From: Planctomycetaceae bacterium
GTDB taxonomy: Bacteria > Planctomycetota > Planctomycetia > Pirellulales > Thermoguttaceae
Assembly (NCBI GenBank): GCA_031266315.1
Contig: JAISBG010000699.1
Span: forward strand, 1-9,756
DNA length: 9,756 bases
Reading direction: 5' to 3'
Part shown: piece after piece, positions 1 to 6,676 of the stretch
How the letters are laid out: each line of letters opens with the position of its first letter
Position numbering within the stretch: position 1 is the first letter of the stretch
Notes under the pieces: generated by a model
Seen by the model: only the letters and a program-made list of their open reading frames with translations
What the model was told of the DNA's origin: nothing
Databases searched by the model: none
Program-made: the position numbers and the translations under genes

Positions 1-147
1 GTACCGGCATTAGGGAGTGCCCATCCCGGATCGCTCAATATTTTACTAGGAGATGGAGCGGTTCGTAGTGTTGCGAAAAATGTCAACGTCAACATTTTAG
101 CCCGCATGAGTATTGTTGATGATGGGACAGCGGAACATTTACCATAA
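1..147 (+). CDS. DUF1559 (H-X9-DG) protein, C-terminal fragment
   Basis: The window opens inside a reading frame that runs 48 codons to a TAA at 145-147. The peptide contains GSAHPGSLNILLGDGAV, in which His8 is followed by exactly nine residues and then Asp-Gly. This is the H-X9-DG signature of the C-terminal end of DUF1559 proteins, pilin-like proteins with an N-terminal prepilin cleavage/methylation segment that occur in dozens to hundreds of copies in planctomycete genomes. The usual wording after the motif (a short strand, then a segment ending a few residues past a glycine) also fits. The N-terminal pilin-like helix and the central domain lie outside the window. The cellular role of the family is not established; surface or pseudopilus-like structures are the usual suggestion. 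The lipoprotein gene downstream fits a pairing often seen in planctomycetes. Confidence 0.85.
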   Translation, partial: VPALGSAHPGSLNILLGDGAVRSVAKNVNVNILARMSIVDDGTAEHLP

Positions 148-238
148 CGATAAGATAATGCCGCTGTTAACGCGGTTGTTTATAATTACATTTGTAACAT
201 AAACAATTGTACCAAAACATCGGCACTATTTTTAGGCA

Positions 239-358
239 ACTTCTAAAAACCGCCGACGAAAACAATTTTTTCGACAAGATAAACATGATTTACTGGATTT
301 TATTTTATTTTTATCCTGTAAATTTTGTAAATCCTGTCAAAATAGGTTTTTAGAAGTT
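239..358. repeat. 120-bp imperfect palindromic AT-rich element, copy 1
   Basis: The element is bounded by a perfect 14-bp inverted repeat, AACTTCTAAAAACC at 239-252 and GGTTTTTAGAAGTT at 345-358. Inside it, a second imperfect pair of arms (about 271-299 and 313-341) carries the GACAGGATTTACA / TCCTGTAAAT words, so the whole unit could fold into one long hairpin. No reading frame is visible inside it. A related copy lies at 6410-6526 and the same terminal word recurs at 7888-7899. Repeats built from 'ATCCTGTAAATCCTGTC' words are common in spacers of environmental bacterial genomes. A MITE-like or REP-like origin is an inference. Confidence 0.7.
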
Positions 359-415
359 ACTTTTATTGATACAATTGTTTGTGAACGATTATTCATTTTT
401 TTTATTCAAAATAAT

Positions 416-802
416 ATGAAATACATTTTCCTGCTTTTTTTGCCTGTTGTTTTAGTAACTGTAACGGGTTGCGGAAACGGTCATGTTTCGGGTTCCGGTA
501 CGGTAACCTACTCTTCCGGTGAACCAGTTCCCGGCGGCGTTATCTTTTTTTCGACTCCTCAATTCAATTATACCGCGACAATTGAAAACGGTCTTTTTGA
601 ACTCGGAGGTTTAAAAGAAAAAGACGGACTTCCGCCCGGTACATATAATGTTCATTTAATCGGATCAAAGCCAAGCGAAGGAACGGATCAAGATATTCCG
701 CTTTTCGCCGCAAAATATAATAATCCGGAAACTTCGGGAATTGTTATAGAAATTAAGTCCAACAAAAATCAACAGATTGAAATCATTGTCGAAAAACCGT
801 AA
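416..802 (+). CDS. small lipoprotein, carboxypeptidase-regulatory-like (transthyretin-type) domain
   Basis: This encodes 128 residues. Residues 1-19 form a lipoprotein signal peptide: Lys2, a hydrophobic core (IFLLFLPVVLVTV), then a lipobox ending T-G-C with Cys19 as the predicted lipidated residue. The mature part opens with a GSGTVTYSSGEPVPGGVIFF segment, the G-x-V-x-Y-x-x-G-x-P-V-x-x-G-x-V-x-F pattern of the carboxypeptidase-regulatory-like beta-sandwich seen in many short planctomycete lipoproteins. A later 'LPPGTYNVHL' strand is also typical of that fold. The protein probably sits on a membrane facing the periplasm; its ligand is unknown. The ATG at 416 gives a complete signal peptide, but no Shine-Dalgarno sequence precedes it. 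It follows the DUF1559 gene by 268 bp containing a palindromic element, so co-transcription is uncertain. The domain call is good; the function is unknown. Confidence 0.8.
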   Translation: MKYIFLLFLPVVLVTVTGCGNGHVSGSGTVTYSSGEPVPGGVIFFSTPQFNYTATIENGLFELGGLKEKDGLPPGTYNVHLIGSKPSEGTDQDIPLFAAKYNNPETSGIVIEIKSNKNQQIEIIVEKP

Positions 803-963
803 TTCCTTTTGAGACACGGAAATTTCGTAATATACAATGTATTGCATCTTACTATTGACATTGTTAACGCGGTCTTTTATCGAAAGACCGCGTGTTGTCA
901 AGTGGATTGCAAGTTTTTTCTGATTCTACCGTATTAGGTGTCCAAGCCTTGACCAGTTCGTTT
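803..963. other. spacer after the lipoprotein gene
   Basis: Together with the repeat at 964-1137 this makes about 335 bases without an intact gene. The first part holds a strong hairpin (855-900, listed separately). I see no reading frame, promoter or RNA gene here that I can support. Confidence 0.5.
855..900. terminator. strong hairpin, possible terminator of the lipoprotein gene
   Basis: A perfect 11-bp stem, ACGCGGTCTTT at 867-877 with AAAGACCGCGT at 883-893, closes on a 5-nt loop (TATCG). It is extended outward by TTGACA (855-860) and TGTCAA (895-900). It lies about 55-95 bases past the lipoprotein stop codon. There is no T-run after the stem, so it may be a structural palindrome or an RNA 3'-end stabiliser rather than a classical intrinsic terminator. 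The word TGTTAACGCGGT is also found at 165-176, after the DUF1559 gene. Confidence 0.45.
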
Positions 964-1137
964 TAAACACGAAAATTCACGGAAAGGGGGGTATCCCTTC
1001 GCTGAAGGGTCGCGCCGGTTGGTTTATTATTGACTCCAAAACGGAAGGCAACACCATTTGCTGTCGTTAATCTGGTTCACAGTCGGCTATCGCCGACGCA
1101 ACCTTTTAGCAAATAGCGAAAAGGTTGCCCACCTTAT
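964..1137 (+). repeat. composite hairpin repeat, left copy
   Basis: This is a non-coding module made of several short hairpins: CCCTTCGCTGAAGGG at 994-1008, GTCGGC/GCCGAC at 1082-1097, and AACCTTTT/AAAAGGTT at 1100-1126. It ends in TTGCCCACCT (1125-1134). It begins with AAACACGAAAATTCACGGAAA. The reverse complement of 5641-5833 contains the same blocks in the same order, so the two form an inverted pair around the IS remnant and secA. Relative to that copy, this one lacks about 50 bp between the CACGGAAAG block and the first hairpin and has about 25 extra bases in the middle. Confidence 0.75.
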
Positions 1138-1560
1138 GATTGCCGATGAAATATTATCTATTATTTTACGATTCCGGTGGGAAACACCCCGCGGAGTCAA
1201 GGGTTGATTTCGGACGCTCTTCTCGACAATTTGAGTCGAAAATTTACGCTCTTTCAAATCGTCTTGAATCGGATTGTTTTGACTTCCCAAAAGGCGGAAT
1301 CCGCGATAAACTCTTGACCCTCATAAACGAGGTTCGAGAGGAACTAAGTCAAGACAAGGAATACTGTCATGCACCGATGCGGCGGTTACCTCATAGTCGG
1401 AAATCAATTTCGTTTCCGAATTAACCAAGACATGATTTTTATAACCAAAATGCTTTTCGTTGCCTTTTTTCGACCGACGAGCATCGGTATCCTTGACAGC
1501 TTTTGATAAATTGCCCACCTCTACAATGCGGAACGAAACGCATTGTTTCTGCTCGCACAA
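1138..1560 (-). pseudogene. decayed IS5-type DDE transposase remnant
   Basis: Read on the minus strand, 1560 to 1321 encodes KDTDARRSKKGNEKHFGYKN followed by a K-L-I-S-D-Y-E-V-T-A-A-S-V-H-D-S stretch, the conserved core of IS5-family transposases. The frame then stops (TGA at 1321-1323). The continuation V-Y-A-D-S-A, with the second catalytic Asp at 1299-1301, is restored only by skipping one C near 1305. A further shift gives EKSVRNQPLTPRG and S-H-R-N-R-K at about 1165-1225, matching the family's 'EKGxRNxPLT' block. The N-terminal part with the first catalytic Asp and the C-terminal R-V-E-H block with the catalytic Glu are both gone. With at least two frameshifts and lost ends it cannot encode an active enzyme. 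No terminal inverted repeats or target duplication could be assigned. The left end runs into the composite repeat. Confidence 0.8.
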
Positions 1561-1574
1561 CTATTCGCTATTAC

Positions 1575-1603
1575 TTGACCGAATATTGGTGTTGCGGTAA
1601 ACT
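1575..1603 (+). promoter_or_regulatory. candidate sigma70-type promoter for secA
   Basis: TTGACC at 1575-1580 is followed, 17 bp later, by TAAACT at 1598-1603. Transcription would start near 1610, giving a leader of about 105 nt before the ATG at 1715. The same -10 word with the same spacing occurs in the promoter at 9593-9621. An alternative -35 (TTGACA, 1605-1610) has no acceptable -10. Confidence 0.4.
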
Positions 1604-1714
1604 ATTGACATTTGTTAATAATATGGATTCTTCCGGTTGCTCTTTTTCGGGAACTTTGGGGGAATAACCCGAACCGTTTCCGGTTTCATTTGTTTAACTT
1701 ATCAATTCAATTAT

Positions 1715-4700
1715 ATGGAATTTTACGAACGCGCTTTTGAATCCGCCGGCGATTTTTTTAATGTGCTGACGCGAGGAATCGAATCAAAAATTACCGCGTT
1801 GTTCGGTTCATCTAATGCCCGGTACATCAGACGGCTTCAACCCAAAGTTGATGCCGTCACCGCTCTTGAACCCGAATTACAGAAACTCTCCGACCATGAA
1901 TTAACGGCAAAAACTATTGAGTTTCGGCAACGTTTAGATCAAGGTGAAACCCTTGACGATTTACTCGTCGAAGCCTTTGCCGTTTGCCGCGAAGTCGGAC
2001 GCCGTGTTCTTGGGCTTCGGCATTACGATGTCCAACTCATGGGCGGAATGGTTCTTCACAGCGGTGCTATCGCCGAAATGATGACCGGTGAAGGGAAAAC
2101 TCTTGTCGCCACATTGCCCGCTTATCTGAATGCGCTTGAAGGTAAGGGAGTTCATGTTGTTACGGTCAATGATTATCTCGCCCGCCGCGATATGGAATGG
2201 ATGGGACCGCTTTATCTTTCGCTCGGAATCACAGTCGGAGCCATTCAAAATAATATGCCGGCAGATGAACGGCAAAAAGCCTATCAATGCGATATTACTT
2301 ACGGAACAAATAATGAGTTTGGTTTCGATTATCTGCGTGACAATATGAAATTTGCCGCGAAAGGCGATGATCATTATCCGCCGCAATATCAACAGGTTCA
2401 GGGGAAACTGAATTTCGCAATTATCGACGAAGTAGATAATATTCTTATCGACGAAGCACGAACTCCGTTAATTATTGCCGGTCCCGCTCACAGCGATATT
2501 TCACGTTACAGCCTTGCCGATAAAATCGCCCTGAAACTTACGAAAGATGTTGATTTTGAAATCAAAGAAAAAGAACATACCGCTAATCTTACCGATGCCG
2601 GAATACGTCACGCCGAAAAACTGGTCGGTGTTGAATCGTTTTACACCGCCGGCAATATGGAATGGCCCCATTTAATCGACAATGCCCTCAAAGCACATCA
2701 TCTTTATAAACTTGACGTCAATTATATGATCAACGGTGACGAAATCGTGATTGTTGACGAATTTACCGGACGTGCTATGCCGGGGCGGAATTGGAGTGAT
2801 GGTCTGCATCAGGCGGTCGAGGCAAAAGAAAAAGTCCGCGTCAAAGAAGAAAATCAAACATTGGCAACAATCACACTGCAAAATTTCTTCAAACTCTACG
2901 ATAAAATTTCCGGTATGACCGGAACCGGAATGACCGAAGCCTCTGAATTTTGGAAAATTTATAAACTTGATGTGATCGCCATGCCAACCAATAAACCGTT
3001 GCGACGGGTTAATTTTCCGGACGCGGTTTACAAATCGAAACGCGAAAAGTACAACGCTATCGTTGAAGAAATTGAACGGCTCAATAAATGGGATATTCTT
3101 GAATTTGGCGGCAACCGTGAAGTTTTGGGAACGATCACCCGTGAAGAAGAAGACCGGATTGAATTGATTCCCAAAGGAACAAAAAATCCCGAATGGTTTG
3201 AAAAGAAAAGCGTTAAAACAATTTCCCGCAAAGGTCGTCCCATTCTTGTCGGAACGGTATCCATTGAAAAAAGCGAATTGATTTCCAGAATGTTGGATCA
3301 AAAAGGAATCAAACATCAGGTTCTTAACGCCAAACATCATCAGCGTGAAGCGGAAATTGTTGCGCAGGCAGGTCGGAAAGGGGCTGTTACGATTGCGACC
3401 AATATGGCGGGGCGCGGAACGGATATTATTCTCGGCGGCAATCCTGAAGCGATGGCATGGAGTATTTTGCAAACAGAATATCCAACTCGGTTGGAAGTTC
3501 CGCGAGACGTTTGGATAAATCTTATCGACGAAATTGAGCAACGAGAACAAATGAAAGCGGAAGGCGATATTGTACGGCAAATGGGCGGATTGCACATTAT
3601 TGGTACGGAGCGACACGAAGCCCGCCGTATTGATTTGCAACTTCGCGGTCGAACCGGTCGGCAAGGCGATCCGGGCAGCAGCCGGTTTTTTCTTTCACTG
3701 GAAGACGATTTGTTACGGATTTTTGCCGGTGAGGCTGTTAAACGTATTATGACTATGCTTGGTATGGAAGAAGGGCAGGTTATTGAATCGCGGTTGGTGA
3801 GCCGCCGTATTGAAGGGGCGCAGAAAAAAGTTGAGGAACAAAACTTCGATATTCGGAAACACCTGCTCGAATACGACGAAGTGATGGATTTCCAACGAAA
3901 ATCGGTTTATGGTTACCGTCAACGGATTCTCGACGGAGCCAATTGTAAGGAATTGATTTTCGAAATGATTGACGAACAGGTTAATCGTCATCTTGGCGAA
4001 TTTCTTGAGAAGGATTACGAAGCGGAATCGTTTGCCGCGTGGGTTGGGTCGCGTCTCAACATGGAATTTGAAACACGGGACTTTCGCGGAATGGATTATC
4101 ATCAGGCGGAAGAATTTGCACTGGATCACGCACGGCGTATGGCGGAATCTTTTGTGTTGGATCAGATTGAGGAAAACTTGCCCGAAGACGCGGAGGAAAC
4201 CGAATGGAATTGGCAAGCGTTAGCCAAATGGTCTAATTCGATTTGGCGGACAAATTATACGGATCGTGATCTTAAGAAAATTCCGCGTGAAGAACTTGCG
4301 GAAGTGTTGATTGAAAAAGCGCACAAATTTATCGACAATGTTGATCTTTCCGACGGACGCGAACTTCTGAGTCGTGATTACGGATTGAGAACCGCTGTTA
4401 TGTGGGTGAAACAAAAATTCGGTATCGAACTTAATTTTGAAGAAGTCCAACAACTGGAAACCGATAAATTCCGCGAAAAAGTACGGAAATTAACGCATGA
4501 AAAATACCGTGAAAAAGAAATTCAATATCCGGTGTTGTGTGGTCTTTACCATTTTACGATTCGGGATCAAACCGGTCGGCGTTATGATCGGGAGCGGCTT
4601 GTTGAGTGGGCGCGGAGTCGGTTTGAAGTGGAGTTGTCGCTTGAAGACCTCAAGAATAAGCAACGGCAGGAAATTGAGGAAGTGATGTTTACTCAAAGCC

Positions 4701-5575
4701 GGATTACTTCGGAACATGTTCCGGCGGTGTATCAGGAACTTCGTCATCGTCTTGACGAGTTGATGATTCGCAACGGGCTTAACCCTGAAGAAATCCGGCA
4801 AAGTGTTGCCAAAGAGTCCGCCGGTTTTTCTGAAATGGGTAAAATCAGTGCCGGTTCAAAATTTGCGGTGCGGAGCGTCAATAAAATGGCAACCAAATAC
4901 ACCGGAAAATATGCAACCACAAAATCGGCAACAGTTACAGAAACGTCGTTGAGCAATACCCGTAAAAAAATTGAAAACAGCGCGGAACTGGAAGAGTTTT
5001 GCCGGTGGATCAACAAAGAATTTGCGCCGAATTTAACGTCGCAAAAAATATTGGGTTGGGATATTTATGAGTTGGAAGATCGGCTTTGTTCTCTTGTGGA
5101 AGATCGTTACAATCCTGAAATGCGTCAGATGGAACGTTCCCTTGTTCTCCAGATGTTGGATACGATTTGGAAGGATCATTTATTGGTGATGGATCATCTC
5201 CGTTCGGGGATTGGTCTTCGCGGTTACGCGCAGGAAGACCCGAAAGTGGTGTACAAACGTGAAGGAATGCAAATTTTCGCGGAGATGTGGAATACGGTAT
5301 ATTCCCGCGTAACGGATTTAATTTTCCGTATGGAACAACTTGATCCTGATTTTGTCAGTTCGACATGGCGGGAAGCCGAAGAGCAACACGCCGAAGTTCA
5401 ACCTAATTCCACCATCAGCAACTTCGTAAAAGAACAAACCGAAACTGCCGAAAATGTTCAAACTTCGGACAAGAAAATGGAACCAATCCGAAATCGTAAC
5501 CCACAAATCGGCAGAAACGACCCTTGCCCTTGCGGCAGTGGAAAAAAGTACAAAAATTGCCACATGCCCAAATAA
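1715..5575 (+). CDS. secA: protein translocase subunit SecA, enlarged planctomycete type
   Basis: SecA is the ATPase that drives preproteins through the SecYEG channel. Numbering from the ATG at 1715 (1286 residues): Walker A T-G-E-G-K-T at 124-129; NBD1 with D-E-V-D at 238-241 followed by [13 protein letters not shown]; the preprotein cross-linking region about 255-345; [13 protein letters not shown] about 400-412; NBD2 with [15 protein letters not shown] and [14 protein letters not shown] motifs about 510-580; [14 protein letters not shown] and [18 protein letters not shown] about 627-659; scaffold/wing region with large insertions about 770-1140; [19 protein letters not shown] at about 1148, then [16 protein letters not shown]. 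The C-terminus is a complete SEC-C zinc/SecB-binding tail (Cys1271, Cys1273, Cys1282, His1283). E. coli SecA has 901 residues. An in-frame TTG at 1637 would add 26 residues, but MEFYERAFE is the better start; no clear Shine-Dalgarno precedes either. All catalytic motifs are intact, so the protein should be functional. It stands alone, between repeats. Confidence 0.97.
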   Translation: MEFYERAFESAGDFFNVLTRGIESKITALFGSSNARYIRRLQPKVDAVTALEPELQKLSDHELTAKTIEFRQRLDQGETLDDLLVEAFAVCREVGRRVLGLRHYDVQLMGGMVLHSGAIAEMMTGEGKTLVATLPAYLNALEGKGVHVVTVNDYLARRDMEWMGPLYLSLGITVGAIQNNMPADERQKAYQCDITYGTNNEFGFDYLRDNMKFAAKGDDHYPPQYQQVQGKLNFAIIDEVDNILIDEARTPLIIAGPAHSDISRYSLADKIALKLTKDVDFEIKEKEHTANLTDAGIRHAEKLVGVESFYTAGNMEWPHLIDNALKAHHLYKLDVNYMINGDEIVIVDEFTGRAMPGRNWSDGLHQAVEAKEKVRVKEENQTLATITLQNFFKLYDKISGMTGTGMTEASEFWKIYKLDVIAMPTNKPLRRVNFPDAVYKSKREKYNAIVEEIERLNKWDILEFGGNREVLGTITREEEDRIELIPKGTKNPEWFEKKSVKTISRKGRPILVGTVSIEKSELISRMLDQKGIKHQVLNAKHHQREAEIVAQAGRKGAVTIATNMAGRGTDIILGGNPEAMAWSILQTEYPTRLEVPRDVWINLIDEIEQREQMKAEGDIVRQMGGLHIIGTERHEARRIDLQLRGRTGRQGDPGSSRFFLSLEDDLLRIFAGEAVKRIMTMLGMEEGQVIESRLVSRRIEGAQKKVEEQNFDIRKHLLEYDEVMDFQRKSVYGYRQRILDGANCKELIFEMIDEQVNRHLGEFLEKDYEAESFAAWVGSRLNMEFETRDFRGMDYHQAEEFALDHARRMAESFVLDQIEENLPEDAEETEWNWQALAKWSNSIWRTNYTDRDLKKIPREELAEVLIEKAHKFIDNVDLSDGRELLSRDYGLRTAVMWVKQKFGIELNFEEVQQLETDKFREKVRKLTHEKYREKEIQYPVLCGLYHFTIRDQTGRRYDRERLVEWARSRFEVELSLEDLKNKQRQEIEEVMFTQSRITSEHVPAVYQELRHRLDELMIRNGLNPEEIRQSVAKESAGFSEMGKISAGSKFAVRSVNKMATKYTGKYATTKSATVTETSLSNTRKKIENSAELEEFCRWINKEFAPNLTSQKILGWDIYELEDRLCSLVEDRYNPEMRQMERSLVLQMLDTIWKDHLLVMDHLRSGIGLRGYAQEDPKVVYKREGMQIFAEMWNTVYSRVTDLIFRMEQLDPDFVSSTWREAEEQHAEVQPNSTISNFVKEQTETAENVQTSDKKMEPIRNRNPQIGRNDPCPCGSGKKYKNCHMPK

Positions 5576-5640
5576 ATCGGTTGCAATAAAACAAAAAACG
5601 GTAATATTTCAGTGGAATTTTCGTTAAAAGCAGGCACTTC

Positions 5641-5833
5641 AGGTGGGCAACCACAAGGTAGGCGACCTTTCGCTGAAAGGTCGCGTCGGCCTACTCGCCG
5701 ACAGTAAATCAAATTAACGACGGCAAAATTATGACTCAACCGGCGCAACCTTTCAGCGAAGGGATTGCCCACCCATTTTCGCCGACAACTTTTGATGAAT
5801 TGCCCGCCTCTTTCCGTGAATTTTCGCGTGTTT
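5641..5833 (-). repeat. composite hairpin repeat, right copy (inverted)
   Basis: This is the inverted partner of 964-1137. Hairpins include GCGACCTTT/AAAGGTCGC (5662-5684, perfect 9-bp stem), GTCGGC/GCCGAC (5685-5702) and CCTTTCAGCGAAGGG-like (about 5749-5763). The word AGGTGGGCAA or its complement marks module edges at 5641-5650, 5765-5774 and, with one change, 5800-5809. The outer end carries TTTCCGTGAATTTTCGCGTG (5811-5830). It fills most of the 292-bp gap between the convergent secA and the minus-strand gene that ends at 5868, and may help terminate both transcripts; that role is inferred. Confidence 0.75.
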
Positions 5834-5867
5834 CGCGGTTGCATCTTTGTAACAATCCGGCAAATAG

Positions 5868-6239
5868 TTACTGATTTTTTAAGCACAATAATGACGTAGC
5901 ATTTACCCATTCCCCAATAGTTTTTGCACCTTGTTTTATTGTGAAACCGAAAAATTTAAACGTGAATAATAAAGGTAACTGATCGTCAATAATTTGGGCA
6001 TAATTAAATCCTAATTTTTCTTCAATATCTATGACAAAGTTATTATCATCCCATTCTTTGGTTGCCAATTTGAATATCATCTGATTGGGTTCTGCTAATG
6101 AATGAACTTTATCTGCCGACAATCCAAAATTTTTCGCCAATACCTCCCTGATTACCAAAGCAATTTCTCTCTGCCTTGTATCAGAAATACCGCTACTTTC
6201 AAGAAAATCACCTGGTGATTGTAATGTAAATTTTTTCAT
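5868..6239 (-). CDS. acyl-carrier-protein-like small protein lacking the usual serine
   Basis: This encodes 123 residues with no signal peptide and no membrane segment. Residues 20-50 (RQREIALVIREVLAKNFGLS, then A-D-K-V) resemble helix 1 and the following loop of acyl carrier proteins, and W-D-D-N-N-F-V-I-D-I-E-E-K-L-G (63-77) resembles the start of helix 2. At the place where ACPs carry the D-S-L serine for phosphopantetheine, this protein has charged or aromatic residues (about 61-64). It therefore resembles the DUF1493-type ACP-like group and would not be expected to carry the prosthetic group. The extended tail with K-F-F-G-F (94-98) and K-T-I-G-E-W (105-110) matches the end of an ACP-like bundle. 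The ATG at 6237-6239 is the natural start; the purine-rich AGAAAGAG upstream is a weak ribosome site. The gene is convergent with secA and stands alone. The fold assignment is moderate; the function is unknown. Confidence 0.6.
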   Translation of the reverse strand: MKKFTLQSPGDFLESSGISDTRQREIALVIREVLAKNFGLSADKVHSLAEPNQMIFKLATKEWDDNNFVIDIEEKLGFNYAQIIDDQLPLLFTFKFFGFTIKQGAKTIGEWVNATSLLCLKNQ

Positions 6240-6409
6240 GGAAGAATCATCTCTTTCTGTTTGTTACCTAATTGTTCGCAGAGTAATTGTTGGTAAAGTT
6301 GAAAATAGACGATTCATCTTACTGTAATAAATAAAGAATAATTTGACAATATCCCTTTCCAATTTTCCTCCAAAAAAATAAATTTTCAGAGGCAAATATT
6401 AATAAATGT

Positions 6410-6526
6410 AACGTCTAAGAACATTTAGCAAAGATTATTTTTTTGACAGGATTTACATAATTTACTGGATTTTATTTGATTTTTATCCTGTAAATTCTGG
6501 CAAAAATAAGTTTTTAGCAGATACTT
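6410..6526. repeat. palindromic AT-rich element, copy 2
   Basis: Positions 6438-6526 align in the same orientation with 265-361. Both contain TTTACTGGATTTTATTT, TTTTTATCCTGTAAATT and GTTTTTAG in the same order and at similar spacing. This copy lacks about ten bases in the right arm. Its internal arms (GACAGGATTTACATAATTTA at 6445-6464 against TCCTGTAAATTCTGGC) still pair. The outer left arm, AACGTCTAAGAAC at 6410-6422, is a degenerate form of the AACTTCTAAAAAC end of copy 1. It is more decayed than copy 1. Confidence 0.65.
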
Positions 6527-6662
6527 GAAATCGTGTTGGAAATTCGGTAGAATGCTGCTCTTTGTTTAGTTATTGCGTTTGATACGGTAACTTTTAAGAT
6601 CATTTTTGATAATAAGTTTCGTTCAAAAGTTTCATTTAGTTCCATTTTTAGTCATTCCGACT

Positions 6663-6668
6663 AAGGAG
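6663..6668 (+). promoter_or_regulatory. ribosome binding site of the dehydrogenase
   Basis: AAGGAG lies 8 bases before the ATG at 6677 and fixes that start. It is the strongest Shine-Dalgarno sequence in the window; secA and the lipoprotein gene have none. Confidence 0.85.
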
Positions 6669-6676
6669 AAGTATTT

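Larger units (their letters stand above)
6240..6676. other. AT-rich spacer between divergent genes
   Basis: This gap should contain the promoters for the ACP-like gene (leftward) and the dehydrogenase (rightward). A weak rightward candidate is TTGCGT at 6573-6578 with TAAGAT at 6595-6600 (16-bp spacing), about 75 bases before the ATG. The middle is occupied by the palindromic element at 6410-6526. I see no coding sequence or RNA gene. Confidence 0.4.

Noticed and set aside
161..175. Possible terminator after the DUF1559 gene (CCGC..GCGG)
   Set aside because: The stem is only four base pairs and lacks a T-run.
239..358. CRISPR array or phage-defence locus
   Set aside because: The repeats are few, palindromic, far apart and irregular; there are no spacers of constant length and no cas or other defence genes.
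1140..1424. Plus-strand open frame opposite the transposase remnant
   Set aside because: It is antisense to recognisable transposase peptide blocks and has no ribosome site or family resemblance.
1637..1714. Upstream TTG start adding 26 residues to SecA
   Set aside because: The extra segment is not SecA-like and has no ribosome site; the ATG at 1715 begins a typical planctomycete SecA N-terminus.
2672..3664. Long minus-strand open frame inside secA
   Set aside because: It is a shadow of the codon pattern of secA, with low-complexity Phe/Asn-rich composition and no recognisable domain.
5458..5910. Minus-strand open frame spanning the secA 3' end and the right composite repeat
   Set aside because: It overlaps the SEC-C tail of secA and translates the repeat hairpins; no domain is visible.
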